Below are positions 33,191-41,189 of a stretch of 64,000 nt of DNA, piece after piece. A program made the position numbers and the translations under genes. This stretch comes from Rugamonas sp045984285 (GTDB lineage Bacteria > Pseudomonadota > Gammaproteobacteria > Burkholderiales > Burkholderiaceae_D). The first letter of the stretch is position 1. The number at the start of each line of letters is the position of its first letter. Location: positions 248,001 to 312,000 of the forward strand of contig NZ_JBJQIK030000001.1 of NCBI RefSeq assembly GCF_045984285.3, given 5' to 3'. The notes under the pieces are model-generated. The model was not told the origin of the DNA and made no database searches. It saw only the letters and a program-made list of their open reading frames with translations.

Positions 33191-33226
33191 GTGTCCACAA
33201 TTGGGGTCTGCCCCCAAGGTGGACAC
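33191..33226. repeat. REP-like palindromic element, copy C
   Basis: GTGTCCACAATTGGGGTCTG is followed by CCCCCAAGGTGGACAC. It has the same boundaries (GTGTCCAC/GTGGACAC) and a related core as copies A and B near 23.9 kb. It lies between the tautomerase and the oxidoreductase gene. Confidence 0.8.
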
Positions 33227-33249
33227 GAGCTCGGCTGTAGTGGCAGGGT

Positions 33250-34701
33250 TCAGGGGATCTTCACGCGCATCGGCATGGGAACCGGGATCTCGCGGCTCGG
33301 CATCGGCGCGCGGTCAGGCGGCGTGAGGCCCGTGACGAGGTCGGCGATCTTCACCGTCTGGCCGGTCTCGAAGCATTGGTTGGCTGCCACGCCAACCAGG
33401 ATCGAGTAGGCGCCGGCACGTTCGTTGGAGGCGCGCTTGTATTTGTCCGCAGGCGCGTTGCCGAAGATCTCGGCCAGCATCACGTCGTCGCCGCCGCCGT
33501 GTCCCCCGGTGCCGGTCCAGGGTTCGATGTCGCGCGGATTGCCGCGCAGCGGGATGATGCGGGTGCTCACGCGCTCGCTCTTGCTCTGGATCTGGTTCGC
33601 GCCGGCCGCGCCGGCCTGTTCAACGATGCTGTGTTCGAGGCGGCCCTTGGTGCCGTTGAAGGCGATGTGATAGCCCTCCCACGCATCGTAGGCGGACAAG
33701 GCGTATTTCAGCTGCGTGCCATTGTCGTACTTGACCATCACGTTCATCGTGTCCTCGATATTGATCTCGGGACGCCACACGCACTGGTCGCGGTAGTAGC
33801 CGTCGTGCTTCTCGTTGTCGAGGTAGAGCTCCTTCAGGCCGCGGTCGGCCGACAGGTCGAAGTAGAAGGTGCACTTGTGCTTTTCACTGCAGGTCAGGCA
33901 GCGTTCGTGCGCGCCGGACAGGCCCATGCGCTTCGCCGTCTCCGGCGTGTAGAACTGGCGTGACCCGAATGCGTGCACCTGCTCCGGCTGCGCGCCGAGC
34001 CACCAGTTCACCAGGTCGAAGTGGTGGGTGGATTTGTGCACCATCAGGCCGCCCGAACTGGCCTTGTTGCTGTGCCAGCGGCGGAAGTAGTCGGCGCCGT
34101 GTACGGTGTTCAGCAGCCACGTGAAATCAACCGACAGCACGTCGCCGATCTCGCCGTTCATGAGCAAATCCTTCACCTGCGTGCGCGGCGGCGAGTAGCG
34201 GTAGTTGAAGGTCACGCGCACATTGCGGCCGGTACGCTTCACGGCATCGAGGATGCGCTGGGCTTTGGCGGCCGTTGTCGTCATCGGTTTTTCGGTGATC
34301 ACGTCGCAGCCGGCTTCCAGTGCACGCACGATGTAGTCGTCGTGCGTGGAGTCGACGGTGGTAACGATGACGTATTGCGGCCTGGTTTCGCGGATCATGC
34401 GGTCGAAGTCTTCCGCCGCATAGGGTTTGGGCTGGCTTGCGCCGGTCTCCGTGATCTTGCGCACCGCCAGCGCCGTGCGTCCCGCATTCTTGTCGCAGAT
34501 GGCGACGATCTCGCTGGTGTCGCGGAATTTGCCCGTCATCGCGCTCGTGAACATGCGGGCGCGCGAACCCACGCCTACCACCGCATAGCGCTTGCGGCCG
34601 GCGGCCGTGGCGCCATATACGGCGCCCGTAGCGAGCATCATCCCGGCTGCGCCGGCAGCCTTCAAAACAGTGCGGCGCGCGCCGTTCGTGTTGTCGTCCA
34701 T
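33250..34701 (-). CDS. Tat-exported Gfo/Idh/MocA-family oxidoreductase
   Basis: The protein has 483 aa. A Tat-like signal (NGARRTVLKAAGAAGMMLAT) is followed by the NAD-binding motif YAVVGVGSRARMF, the EKP motif (VITEKPMTT) and the substrate-domain segment FNYRYSPPRTQVKDLL. An extra Cys cluster (CLTCSEKHKCTFYF) sits in the C-terminal domain. Export of such enzymes is known in the family, including GH109 glycosidases that use NAD internally; a sugar-related periplasmic role is likely. GGAGGGG precedes the ATG. Two operator-like palindromes lie 69-104 bases upstream. Confidence 0.82.
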   Translation of the reverse strand: MDDNTNGARRTVLKAAGAAGMMLATGAVYGATAAGRKRYAVVGVGSRARMFTSAMTGKFRDTSEIVAICDKNAGRTALAVRKITETGASQPKPYAAEDFDRMIRETRPQYVIVTTVDSTHDDYIVRALEAGCDVITEKPMTTTAAKAQRILDAVKRTGRNVRVTFNYRYSPPRTQVKDLLMNGEIGDVLSVDFTWLLNTVHGADYFRRWHSNKASSGGLMVHKSTHHFDLVNWWLGAQPEQVHAFGSRQFYTPETAKRMGLSGAHERCLTCSEKHKCTFYFDLSADRGLKELYLDNEKHDGYYRDQCVWRPEINIEDTMNVMVKYDNGTQLKYALSAYDAWEGYHIAFNGTKGRLEHSIVEQAGAAGANQIQSKSERVSTRIIPLRGNPRDIEPWTGTGGHGGGDDVMLAEIFGNAPADKYKRASNERAGAYSILVGVAANQCFETGQTVKIADLVTGLTPPDRAPMPSREIPVPMPMRVKIP

Positions 34702-34769
34702 CTGTAGTCCCCTCCTTGTTGTATGGCCGCCGATGGGCAGCAACTTTGATGGTAGGGAATTGTCATGTA

Positions 34770-34805
34770 ATTGGCAAGGCCAATTTGATCATTGGCTTGA
34801 CCAAT
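34770..34805 (-). promoter_or_regulatory. Two tandem palindromic operator candidates
   Basis: ATTGGCAAGGCCAAT (34770-34784) and ATTGGCTTGACCAAT (34791-34805) are two near-identical palindromes set 21 bases apart, two helical turns. They resemble the TTGGTnnnACCAA sites of FadR-type GntR regulators. The second runs into the end of the AAC(3) gene. They should control the downstream oxidoreductase. No GntR gene is in the window. Confidence 0.6.
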
Positions 34806-35610
34806 TTGAGGTGTGCCAGGTGATGGGGTGGCGCTGTTCGAGCCAGTCGATGCCGAACCGGACAATGTCGTTCGCGTCGATCAGGCGCGAAGGTGCTGCA
34901 CCGATGAAGCTTTCCGTGTGGCGGCCGAGGGCAAGGTAGTCGCGCGTGATGCGCTCCACGGCATCCGGCTGTTCCGGGTCTGCGTAGTGGTCCAGGATGC
35001 CGTTCGAATCCCAGTCGGAGGCGGTGATCCATTCACGCTTTCCGGCGCGCAGCAGGGGCATCGAATAGGTAACCCGGCGCTTGTTGGGAATGCGCGCCAC
35101 GGCCTCTGCGTAGTGCAGCACAGTCACCGCGTCCGGCCCGGCGCCGATGGACAGCACCTTGCCCTTGCGCTGCAGGAAGCGTTCGATCGGTGAGCCGGGG
35201 CCGTAGGCGCTGCCCATCTCGTGCGGCGACACCAGCCACCCTGCATCGGGGCCTATGGCCGCCATCGATGCATCGGGGTGAGCGCTGCGCTGGCATCCGG
35301 GCCAGGTCCGGATGAATTCATTGATCGCGCCAAAGCCGGGATAGGAGGGCGCGTGTTCGGGGTCGAATGCTGGCCAGCTATCGCGTATTTCGTCCGGCAC
35401 GGACTCGTGGCCCAAGGTCTCTTCGTAAGGTGAGTCGCTCCATGATACGAAGGCCATCAAGTTACCAGCCGAGCCTATGCGTTCCAGTATCGCCTTGATC
35501 AAAGAGGCGGGACCGTTTTCAAGCGGTCCGAGCGCACGCAGCGACACATGCGTCATCACCGTATCGCCGGGATTGACGCCGAGGGCCGCAAGCTGCTCAA
35601 GGAGATTCAT
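34789..35610 (-). CDS. Aminoglycoside N(3)-acetyltransferase-like protein
   Basis: The protein has 273 aa, the AAC(3) length. The antibiotic-NAT fold motifs are present: GDTVMTHVSLRALGPL, CQRSAHPDASMAAIGPDA, PIERFLQRKGKVLSIGAGPD and a conserved AE after the LHY (VTVLHYAEAVARIPNKRR). Members acetylate the 3-amino group of aminoglycosides with acetyl-CoA; several chromosomal ones have other natural substrates. It overlaps the DUF454 gene by ATGA, so the two are co-translated. Actual resistance is not shown. Confidence 0.82.
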   Translation of the reverse strand: MNLLEQLAALGVNPGDTVMTHVSLRALGPLENGPASLIKAILERIGSAGNLMAFVSWSDSPYEETLGHESVPDEIRDSWPAFDPEHAPSYPGFGAINEFIRTWPGCQRSAHPDASMAAIGPDAGWLVSPHEMGSAYGPGSPIERFLQRKGKVLSIGAGPDAVTVLHYAEAVARIPNKRRVTYSMPLLRAGKREWITASDWDSNGILDHYADPEQPDAVERITRDYLALGRHTESFIGAAPSRLIDANDIVRFGIDWLEQRHPITWHTSNWSSQ

Positions 35611-35981
35611 TCTGAACTGCGGCTGCGCATGGTCGGCACATAACGCAGCAGGAATACCGTAACGCCCGTGCCGATCAAGGCAAGCATCGCGATCAGCAGC
35701 GGCTTGCCGGTCTTCGCCATCGAGTAACCCAGCGAGCCCCACATCAGCAGCAGGATCACCACCTTGCCGCGCACTGGCAGGCCCCGGCCGTCCTCATAAT
35801 CGCGCAGGTATTTGCCGAACACGGGATTGGTGCGCAGCCAGTTGTGCAGGCGCGTCGAGCCGCGCGCAAAGCAGGCGGAGGCCAGCAGCAGGAAAGGCGT
35901 CGTCGGCAACAGCGGCAGGAAGATGCCGAGAATGCCCAGCGCCACAGCAATGATGCCGATCAGATTGAGGACTGTTTTCAT
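35607..35981 (-). CDS. YbaN-like DUF454 membrane protein
   Basis: The protein has 124 aa. It has the DUF454 pattern: LGILGIFLPLLPTTPFLLLA, CFARGSTRLHNWLRTNPVFG, then two more hydrophobic segments (VVILLLMWGSLGYSM and LLIAMLALIGTGVTVFLLRY). It is an inner-membrane protein of unknown function. First gene of a two-gene operon with the AAC(3)-like gene through an ATGA overlap. Confidence 0.88.
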   Translation of the reverse strand: MKTVLNLIGIIAVALGILGIFLPLLPTTPFLLLASACFARGSTRLHNWLRTNPVFGKYLRDYEDGRGLPVRGKVVILLLMWGSLGYSMAKTGKPLLIAMLALIGTGVTVFLLRYVPTMRSRSSE

Positions 35982-36077
35982 TGCCTAAAATGCTGAGATA
36001 ACGAGGAATCGTAACATTTGCGGCGCAATGCGGCGGATATCTACTAAACTGAATGTGAGAATCGTGAGGTCGCGGAC

Positions 36078-36323
36078 ATGAATATGTTCACCATTGAAGA
36101 AGCGAAATTACAGCTTGCTGAACTTGTTGAGCGGGCGATGAACGGCGAGCCGCTCATCATCGCCGAAGCCGGAAAACCGCTTGTAAAAATTGTTCGCTGC
36201 GAGCCGCGGGCGACACGCTCTGGCGTGCGCTTAGGATTCATGGCTGGAGAGTTCACCATTCCCGACGATTTCAACCAGATGGGGGCACGAGAAATCGAGA
36301 ATATGTTCTACGGCAAAAAGTGA
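36078..36323 (+). CDS. Phd/YefM-type antitoxin
   Basis: The 81-aa protein starts MNMFTIEEAKLQLAELVERA and contains EPLIIAEAGKPLVKIVR, the N-terminal DNA-binding Phd/YefM fold. The C-terminal half (GEFTIPDDFNQMG) is the toxin-binding tail typical of antitoxins paired with PIN toxins. It overlaps the PIN toxin gene by GTGA, the usual translational coupling. It should neutralise the toxin and autorepress the operon. Confidence 0.88.
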   Translation: MNMFTIEEAKLQLAELVERAMNGEPLIIAEAGKPLVKIVRCEPRATRSGVRLGFMAGEFTIPDDFNQMGAREIENMFYGKK

Positions 36324-36706
36324 CCTTATTGCTCGATACGCAGTTGCTGCTATGGATTGCTGCTGAGCCGGCGCGGATTCCGCCTGCCGCGCGGGCGCTT
36401 CTTGAGGTGCCGGTGAATGAGTTTGCGTTCAGTGCGGCCAGCGTTTGGGAAGTCGCGATCAAGCGTGGTCTGCGCAGGCGGAGTTTTCTCGTTGAACCCG
36501 ACCGGTTCAGGGATGGGCTCCTGAACAACGGACTGGCTGAAGTTCCCATTACAAGCGCACATGCAGTCGCAGTACGTTCCCTCCCGCTGTTACACAAAGA
36601 CCCTTTTGACCGGATCTTGCTCGCGCAGGCCATTGTCGAAGGGTTTTCTCTCGTCACAACAGACCTGCAAATGCGCCAATATAACGCGCCAATTTACGCT
36701 GTCTGA
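36320..36706 (+). CDS. PIN-domain toxin (VapC-like ribonuclease)
   Basis: The protein has 128 aa. The PIN acidic residues are seen in LLLDTQLLLW (Asp), ASVWEVAIK (Glu), HKDPFDRILLAQA (Asp) and VTTDLQM (Asp). This is the sub-family paired with Phd-type antitoxins. It would cut RNA with Mg2+. The start is GTG, overlapping the antitoxin stop. The 3' end overlaps the convergent Clp-N gene by 13 bases. Confidence 0.9.
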   Translation: MTLLLDTQLLLWIAAEPARIPPAARALLEVPVNEFAFSAASVWEVAIKRGLRRRSFLVEPDRFRDGLLNNGLAEVPITSAHAVAVRSLPLLHKDPFDRILLAQAIVEGFSLVTTDLQMRQYNAPIYAV

Positions 36707-37188
36707 TGCTTCGCGGCGCTGGCCAGGGCGTTGCGGTCGATGCCCATGGCCTTGAGGGCGCGGGCGGCGGCGCCGTGTTCGGTGGCGGCGATGGCGGCGA
36801 TGACGTGGGCGCCGAGCAGGGGCTCGGACGCGTTGCCGCGCTCGCGGTTCGCCAGCTGTTCGAGCATCGGCCCGACCTGCGGTCTGGAGCGGTAGGCGCC
36901 GGTGGCGGCCGATACCGGCGCGGGCGGCTCTGCATCGTTGGCGATGCCTACGCTCTCCAGCGCCTGCTGGTACTGCTGCGCGATCGCGCTGCGAAAGCGG
37001 TCCGGATCGGCGTTCACGCTTTCGAAGGCTTTGCGTGCCGTGCCGTCCGGCAGGTCAATGGCGGCGAGGACGAAATGTTCGAGCCCCACCTCCTGCTGGC
37101 CTTCCGCATTGGCGTGGCGCTCGGCGCCGAGGCAGAGCGCCTTGATCGTGCGCATGTCGTGGAACGCTCGTGCGAGACGCTTGAACAT
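36694..37188 (-). CDS. Clp N-terminal (Clp-R) domain protein
   Basis: The protein has 164 aa. Two Clp-R type repeats can be seen: one with ALCLGAERHANAEGQQEVGLEHFVLAAIDLP, the other with LANRERGNASEPLLGAHVIAAI; both have the 'A...A...g...v..eHll.ai' pattern of the ClpA/ClpC N-domain. No AAA+ domain follows, so it is a stand-alone adaptor-like domain. AAGGAG precedes the ATG. It is downstream of a small HTH gene with a 10-base gap. Confidence 0.8.
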   Translation of the reverse strand: MFKRLARAFHDMRTIKALCLGAERHANAEGQQEVGLEHFVLAAIDLPDGTARKAFESVNADPDRFRSAIAQQYQQALESVGIANDAEPPAPVSAATGAYRSRPQVGPMLEQLANRERGNASEPLLGAHVIAAIAATEHGAAARALKAMGIDRNALASAAKHQTA

Positions 37189-37198
37189 TCTTGGCTCC

Positions 37199-37411
37199 TT
37201 AGGATTTGTTGACGATGCCGGACAAGCGCTTGTGTGCCGCCTGCTTGGAGACGCCCAGCGCATCCGCAACCTGGCTCCAGGACCAGCCTTGTGCCAGCGC
37301 GGCCTCCACGGCACGCCGCTCAAGCTGGTCGGCTTTCAGGCGCAGCGCGACAACGGCTGCCAACGCCTGTTCAGGGTCGTCGGGTGAGGGAAGGGTTTTG
37401 AGCTGGGTCAT
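37199..37411 (-). CDS. Small helix-turn-helix protein
   Basis: The 70-aa protein contains ALAQGWSWSQVADALGVSKQ and AAHKRLSG, a clear HTH of the kind that accompanies Clp-N proteins in actinobacteria and proteobacteria. It is probably the regulator of its own two-gene operon with the Clp-N protein; (T/A)TTGACGA-like half-sites recur upstream at 37420-37460. Confidence 0.8.
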   Translation of the reverse strand: MTQLKTLPSPDDPEQALAAVVALRLKADQLERRAVEAALAQGWSWSQVADALGVSKQAAHKRLSGIVNKS

Positions 37412-37481
37412 GCGTCAATATTAGTTGACGATTTTGATGTCGTCAACCTTTATTGACGATGGCCGAGCCACTTCGTGAACG

Positions 37482-37886
37482 CTACTGCGTATCCTTGTCG
37501 AACACGACCAGGTTGGCCGGCAGTGTTACCCAAGAATGTCTCCTGCAGTCGTAGACGGAATCCTGCGGAGGTGGAAAGGCGGGGTCGGCGAAGGCGCCTA
37601 CGGCCACCATCACGAATCCTTCCACGCCGTGTTCCGTATGGAATACGGTGCTGCCGCAATGGGGGCAGAAGTAAAAGGTGAAGGTGCCGCCCTGGTCTCC
37701 GCTGCGCACATAGGCGGTGGCATTCCCGGTGACGGTCCACGGTTTCGGAAATGCCGCCAGCGTGGCGAAAACGCTTCCGGTCCGGCGCTGGCACGCGAGG
37801 CAATGACAAACGCCGGTTCCGAGGGGTTCGCCTTCAACGGTGATGCTCAGTTGTCCGCAGCTGCAGGCGGCCGTGCGTTGCGTCAT
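37482..37886 (-). CDS. GFA/CENP-V family zinc protein
   Basis: The protein has 134 aa. The two zinc sites of the GFA fold are complete: ACSCGQL, GVCHCLACQRRTGS and FCPHCGSTVFH. Family members include glutathione-dependent formaldehyde-activating enzyme, but most have no proven reaction. Last gene of an operon: its start overlaps the GNAT gene stop (ATGA). Confidence 0.88.
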   Translation of the reverse strand: MTQRTAACSCGQLSITVEGEPLGTGVCHCLACQRRTGSVFATLAAFPKPWTVTGNATAYVRSGDQGGTFTFYFCPHCGSTVFHTEHGVEGFVMVAVGAFADPAFPPPQDSVYDCRRHSWVTLPANLVVFDKDTQ

Positions 37887-38362
37887 GTTGGCATCTCATT
37901 GTTGGCGAAGCCGAGTTCGCGGTGCAGAGTAATGCGGTCATCCTCGTAAGGCTTGAGGCCAAAGCGTTCATACAGCGCCGTGGCGCCGGCGTTGCTGGCG
38001 CCGACTTCCACGTAGACGGATCTGCAACCGCGTGCGCTGCAGTCATCCAGCAGCGCGGCGAGCAGGGCATACGCCACGCCTTGCCTGCGGTAGCCGGCAT
38101 GCACAAAGAGATCGTCGATTGCAGCAGCCAGCGCGCCGAATTCCATTGCATAGCGCACAGTGAGAACGGCGTGGCCGATCAGGCTGCCGTTGTCCGCCAC
38201 CCAGATGGCGCCGAGCGCGGGCTGCGCCAGCAGGGTTTCGAACGACCTTGCAGCCCAGGCACGGTCGAGCGGATAGCTGGACTCGGCATAGAAGGACTCC
38301 ATCAGGTCCACCAGTGCGGGAATATCGGCTGGAGTGGCCAGCCGTATGCGAACGCCGTTCAA
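37883..38362 (-). CDS. GNAT-family N-acetyltransferase
   Basis: The protein has 159 aa. It starts with VRIRLATPADIPALVDLMES and has the acetyl-CoA loop YRRQGVAYALLAAL and the ASNAGATALYERFGL segment of GNAT enzymes. The substrate is unknown. The start is a TTG at 38362 that overlaps the TGA of the alginate lyase gene, with GGAG nine bases before; no ATG or GTG would keep the N-terminal strand. Confidence 0.83.
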   Translation of the reverse strand: MNGVRIRLATPADIPALVDLMESFYAESSYPLDRAWAARSFETLLAQPALGAIWVADNGSLIGHAVLTVRYAMEFGALAAAIDDLFVHAGYRRQGVAYALLAALLDDCSARGCRSVYVEVGASNAGATALYERFGLKPYEDDRITLHRELGFANNEMPT

Positions 38363-39279
38363 TGCAGGTGCTCCAGCGGATTCGCCTGTGCGAGATCGCC
38401 GCCCATGCGTGTCTGCCGCCCGGGCGAGGCGGCGTTGAATTCGGCCTTGCCGCCATGGCGCGCGTAGACCAGCAGCCATGACATATTGCCGGGCTTGACG
38501 GGCTCCTGTTCGAAACCTGTGGCTTTGGCGATGGCGCTGCTGTCCTTTGCACCGTCTACCGTGAAGCGCACCAGCCTGTCCAGCTGCGGCGACTGTACGT
38601 CGAGGATGGAGGCCAGCAGCACCAGCGGCTGCGCGGAGAATACGTGGTAGTGCAGGGCTTTCGTGGCGCGCGCCATTTCCAGAGGCAGCGAACCGTCTTC
38701 CGCTACCTGCGACATGGCGTGGTCGAAGACCTTGCGGCCCCAGGCGAGATAGCGCGCGTCGCCTGTCACGCCGCCAACTGCCGCAACGGCCAGGCCTTCC
38801 CAATAGTAGTGGTTATTGCGTTTGCCTTTCTGGGCATCGGAGTGCGTCATCGTGGCATCGGCAAGCTGCTTGAACCAGCCTTCGATGGCCTGCTGCTGCG
38901 CGGGCGTGGCGGCGGGCTTGATGCGGGCGTAGCTGAGCGCCAGGCCCGCCAGCGTCCACTTGCGCTGGTAATAGGACTGGCCTGAGCTCATCTTGCCGAG
39001 CATGGCGCGGCCTTCCGCCCATACCGCCAGCCAGGTCAGGGCGCAGCGCTGGTCGTCCGGTTTCGTGCTGCCCGCATTCTGCGAGACCGTGGCGAGATAG
39101 TCCTCGATGGGTTTGGTGTTCGCGATATTACGCGCGCGGAGCACAGGGTCGATGACGGAGTGGTTCGCGTCCGTGTAATAGCTGTTGGCATCGATATCGA
39201 CGACGGCTGCAGGCGGCCTAGTGCAGGCGATGGCGGGGAGGGCGGAAAACAGCAGTGCGACAATAAGCGGATACTTCAT
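38359..39279 (-). CDS. Alginate lyase-like secreted protein (PL5 type)
   Basis: The protein has 306 aa. A signal peptide with a possible lipobox (LPAIAC) is followed by an all-helical alpha/alpha barrel. The catalytic motif reads KRNNHYYWEG, near the NNHSYW of PL5 alginate lyases (His and the Asn pair kept, Ser replaced by Tyr). It would degrade mannuronate-rich alginate in the periplasm or outside. Its ATG overlaps the stop of the MmyB-type regulator (TGATG). AAGGAGACC is the ribosome binding site. Confidence 0.82.
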   Translation of the reverse strand: MKYPLIVALLFSALPAIACTRPPAAVVDIDANSYYTDANHSVIDPVLRARNIANTKPIEDYLATVSQNAGSTKPDDQRCALTWLAVWAEGRAMLGKMSSGQSYYQRKWTLAGLALSYARIKPAATPAQQQAIEGWFKQLADATMTHSDAQKGKRNNHYYWEGLAVAAVGGVTGDARYLAWGRKVFDHAMSQVAEDGSLPLEMARATKALHYHVFSAQPLVLLASILDVQSPQLDRLVRFTVDGAKDSSAIAKATGFEQEPVKPGNMSWLLVYARHGGKAEFNAASPGRQTRMGGDLAQANPLEHLH

Positions 39280-40103
39280 CAGGTCTCCTTGCTCGCCAGC
39301 CGCTTGCAGAATTCCGCGGTGGCTTCGTCGGTGGGGAAGCACGATTCGATGTGCAGTTCATCGATTGTAATATCGCGCGGCGTGCCGAAGGTGGTGATGG
39401 TGGAGAAGAAGCTGTATCGCTGTCCTTCGTGCTGGAACACGGTCGTCAGCAGCGGGCCGGGAATCGCCGACAGGTCGCGCAGCCGCCAGCGGGCGGGCAC
39501 GCCGGGATAGGACAGCACCTCGTCCAGCAGGGCGCGCGCCGTGGCGTCCGAGGGGGAGCGTGCCACCAGCGCGTGCAGGTGGCCGAGCAGGTGTCCGGCT
39601 GTCTCCTCCCAGTTGATCAGCGCGGCGCGCAGGTCGTCGGGATCGAATACATGGCGCAGCATGTTGCGGTGCGGGCTGGCGCGGCCGCCCAGCATGGCGC
39701 CCGTGAAGCGGATGGCGGCTTCATTGCAGGCCACAATGTCCCAGTGCCGGTTCAGCAGGAAGGCAGGATAGGGCTCCTGCTGCTTCAGGATGAAGTCGAT
39801 GGCCTGCTTTACCTTCTCCAGGCCGGGCGTGCCCAATTCGGATTCTGGGAAACGCGGCGCGTAGCCGGCAGCCACCAGCAGCGCGTTGCGCTCGCGCAGC
39901 GACATCTCCAGCGTATCCGCCAGCCGCACCAGGATTTCGCGGCTGGGCTGGGCCTTGCCGGTCTCGATGCAGCTCAGATGGCGTGCCGACAGGCCAGCAT
40001 CCAGAGCCAGGTCCAGCTGGCTCAAACGGCGTGCTGCGCGCCATTCGCGCAGCAGCGTTCCCACCTGTGATGGCGCCACGGCGCCGGATGAATGCATGTT
40101 CAT
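39279..40103 (-). CDS. XRE/MmyB-type transcriptional regulator
   Basis: The protein has 274 aa. The HTH_3 domain (about 15-72; LSQLDLALDAGLSARHLSCI) is followed by an MmyB-like ligand-binding domain (LLNRHWDIVACNEAA, YSFFSTITTFGTPRDITIDE). Such proteins usually regulate a neighbouring, often divergent, oxidoreductase or hydrolase. Two matching palindromes lie in the 134-base gap to the divergent alpha/beta hydrolase. First gene of an operon running to the GFA gene. Confidence 0.88.
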   Translation of the reverse strand: MNMHSSGAVAPSQVGTLLREWRAARRLSQLDLALDAGLSARHLSCIETGKAQPSREILVRLADTLEMSLRERNALLVAAGYAPRFPESELGTPGLEKVKQAIDFILKQQEPYPAFLLNRHWDIVACNEAAIRFTGAMLGGRASPHRNMLRHVFDPDDLRAALINWEETAGHLLGHLHALVARSPSDATARALLDEVLSYPGVPARWRLRDLSAIPGPLLTTVFQHEGQRYSFFSTITTFGTPRDITIDELHIESCFPTDEATAEFCKRLASKET

Positions 40104-40136
40104 GCGCCTATCTTAACCCTGAAGCGAAAATCGTTG

Positions 40137-40178
40137 CCATGACCTCCGAGGTCATGGAAGCATGACCTGCGGCGTCAT
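40137..40178. promoter_or_regulatory. Two operator palindromes between MmyB regulator and hydrolase
   Basis: ATGACCTCCGAGGTCAT (40139-40155, perfect around a central base) and ATGACCTGCGGCGTCAT (40162-40178) are related 17-base palindromes, 23 bases apart. Their place in the divergent promoter region makes them the likely sites of the MmyB regulator. Confidence 0.72.
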
Positions 40179-40237
40179 TGATGGCGTGACCCTGAACGCG
40201 GAAGATGGCTCCATCGTCAACCAACCAAGGAAACGCC

Positions 40238-41188
40238 ATGAAACGCCGAACCTTCCTCCATACCGCCGCCGCTTTCGCCACCCTGGGCGCCGCGCCCTTG
40301 CACCACGCGGCGGCACAGGGAATGAATGCCGCCGCCTTCCATGCCGCCCGCCGCTATGCCTCCCTCGATTGCGGCCGTGTCGCCTATATCGACCGCGGCG
40401 AAGGCGCGGAAGTGCTGATGCTGCATGGCTTCCCGCTGAACAGTTTCCAGTGGCGCGGCGTGATAGAGCGCCTGTCGCCCTACCGCCGCTGCATTGCGCC
40501 GGACTTCCTCGGCCTGGGCTATACGGAAGTGGCCGAAGGGGCGAGTGTGGCGCCCGATGCGCAGGTGGCCATGCTGGTGGCGCTGCTGGACAAGCTGGCC
40601 GTCCGCCGCGTGGATATCATCGCCAATGACAGCGGCGGCGCCGTGGCGCAGATGTTCATGGTGCGCCATCCTGAGCGCGTGCGCAGCGTGCTGCTGACCA
40701 ATTGCGATACCGAACATGATTGCCCGCCGCCTGCGCTCAAGCCCGTGATCGAGATGGCGCGCGCCGGCACCTTTGCCGACCAGTGGTTCCTGCCCTGGCT
40801 GGCGAACAAGACGCTGGCGCGGTCGGCCGAGGGCCTGGGCGGCATGTGCTATTCCGATCCGGCGCATCCAGGCGACGAAGCGCTGGAATGCTATCTGGGT
40901 CCCCTGGTCAGCACGCCGCGCCGCAAAACCATGATGCATGCCTATGCCATCGCGCTGGAACACAACTGGCTGGCCGATATCGGCCCTGCACTGAAGGCCA
41001 GCAAGATCCCGGTGCGCGTGCTGTGGGGAATGGGCGATACGATTTTTGCGCCGTCCAATGCGGATTATTTCGAGCGGGCTTTCGGCAATTCGAAGGGCGT
41101 TCTGCGGCTGGGCCAGCGCAAGCTGTTCTGGCCAGAAGAGCGCCCGGACCTGATCGCGGCGGAAGCCATGCAGCTGGCCGCCGCCTGA
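40238..41188 (+). CDS. Tat-exported alpha/beta hydrolase
   Basis: The protein has 316 aa. A Tat-like signal (MKRRTFLHTAAAFATLGAAP) is followed by an alpha/beta-hydrolase fold with oxyanion motif MLHGFPLNSFQW. The nucleophile elbow reads IIANDSGGAVAQ, where D131 or S132 could act; the spacing is that of haloalkane dehalogenase-like enzymes (QDWGG). The usual catalytic-His motif near the end reads RKLFWPEERPD, with no histidine. AAGGAAAC precedes the ATG. It is divergent from the MmyB regulator, which probably controls it. Confidence 0.82.
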   Translation: MKRRTFLHTAAAFATLGAAPLHHAAAQGMNAAAFHAARRYASLDCGRVAYIDRGEGAEVLMLHGFPLNSFQWRGVIERLSPYRRCIAPDFLGLGYTEVAEGASVAPDAQVAMLVALLDKLAVRRVDIIANDSGGAVAQMFMVRHPERVRSVLLTNCDTEHDCPPPALKPVIEMARAGTFADQWFLPWLANKTLARSAEGLGGMCYSDPAHPGDEALECYLGPLVSTPRRKTMMHAYAIALEHNWLADIGPALKASKIPVRVLWGMGDTIFAPSNADYFERAFGNSKGVLRLGQRKLFWPEERPDLIAAEAMQLAAA

Positions 41189-41189
41189 T

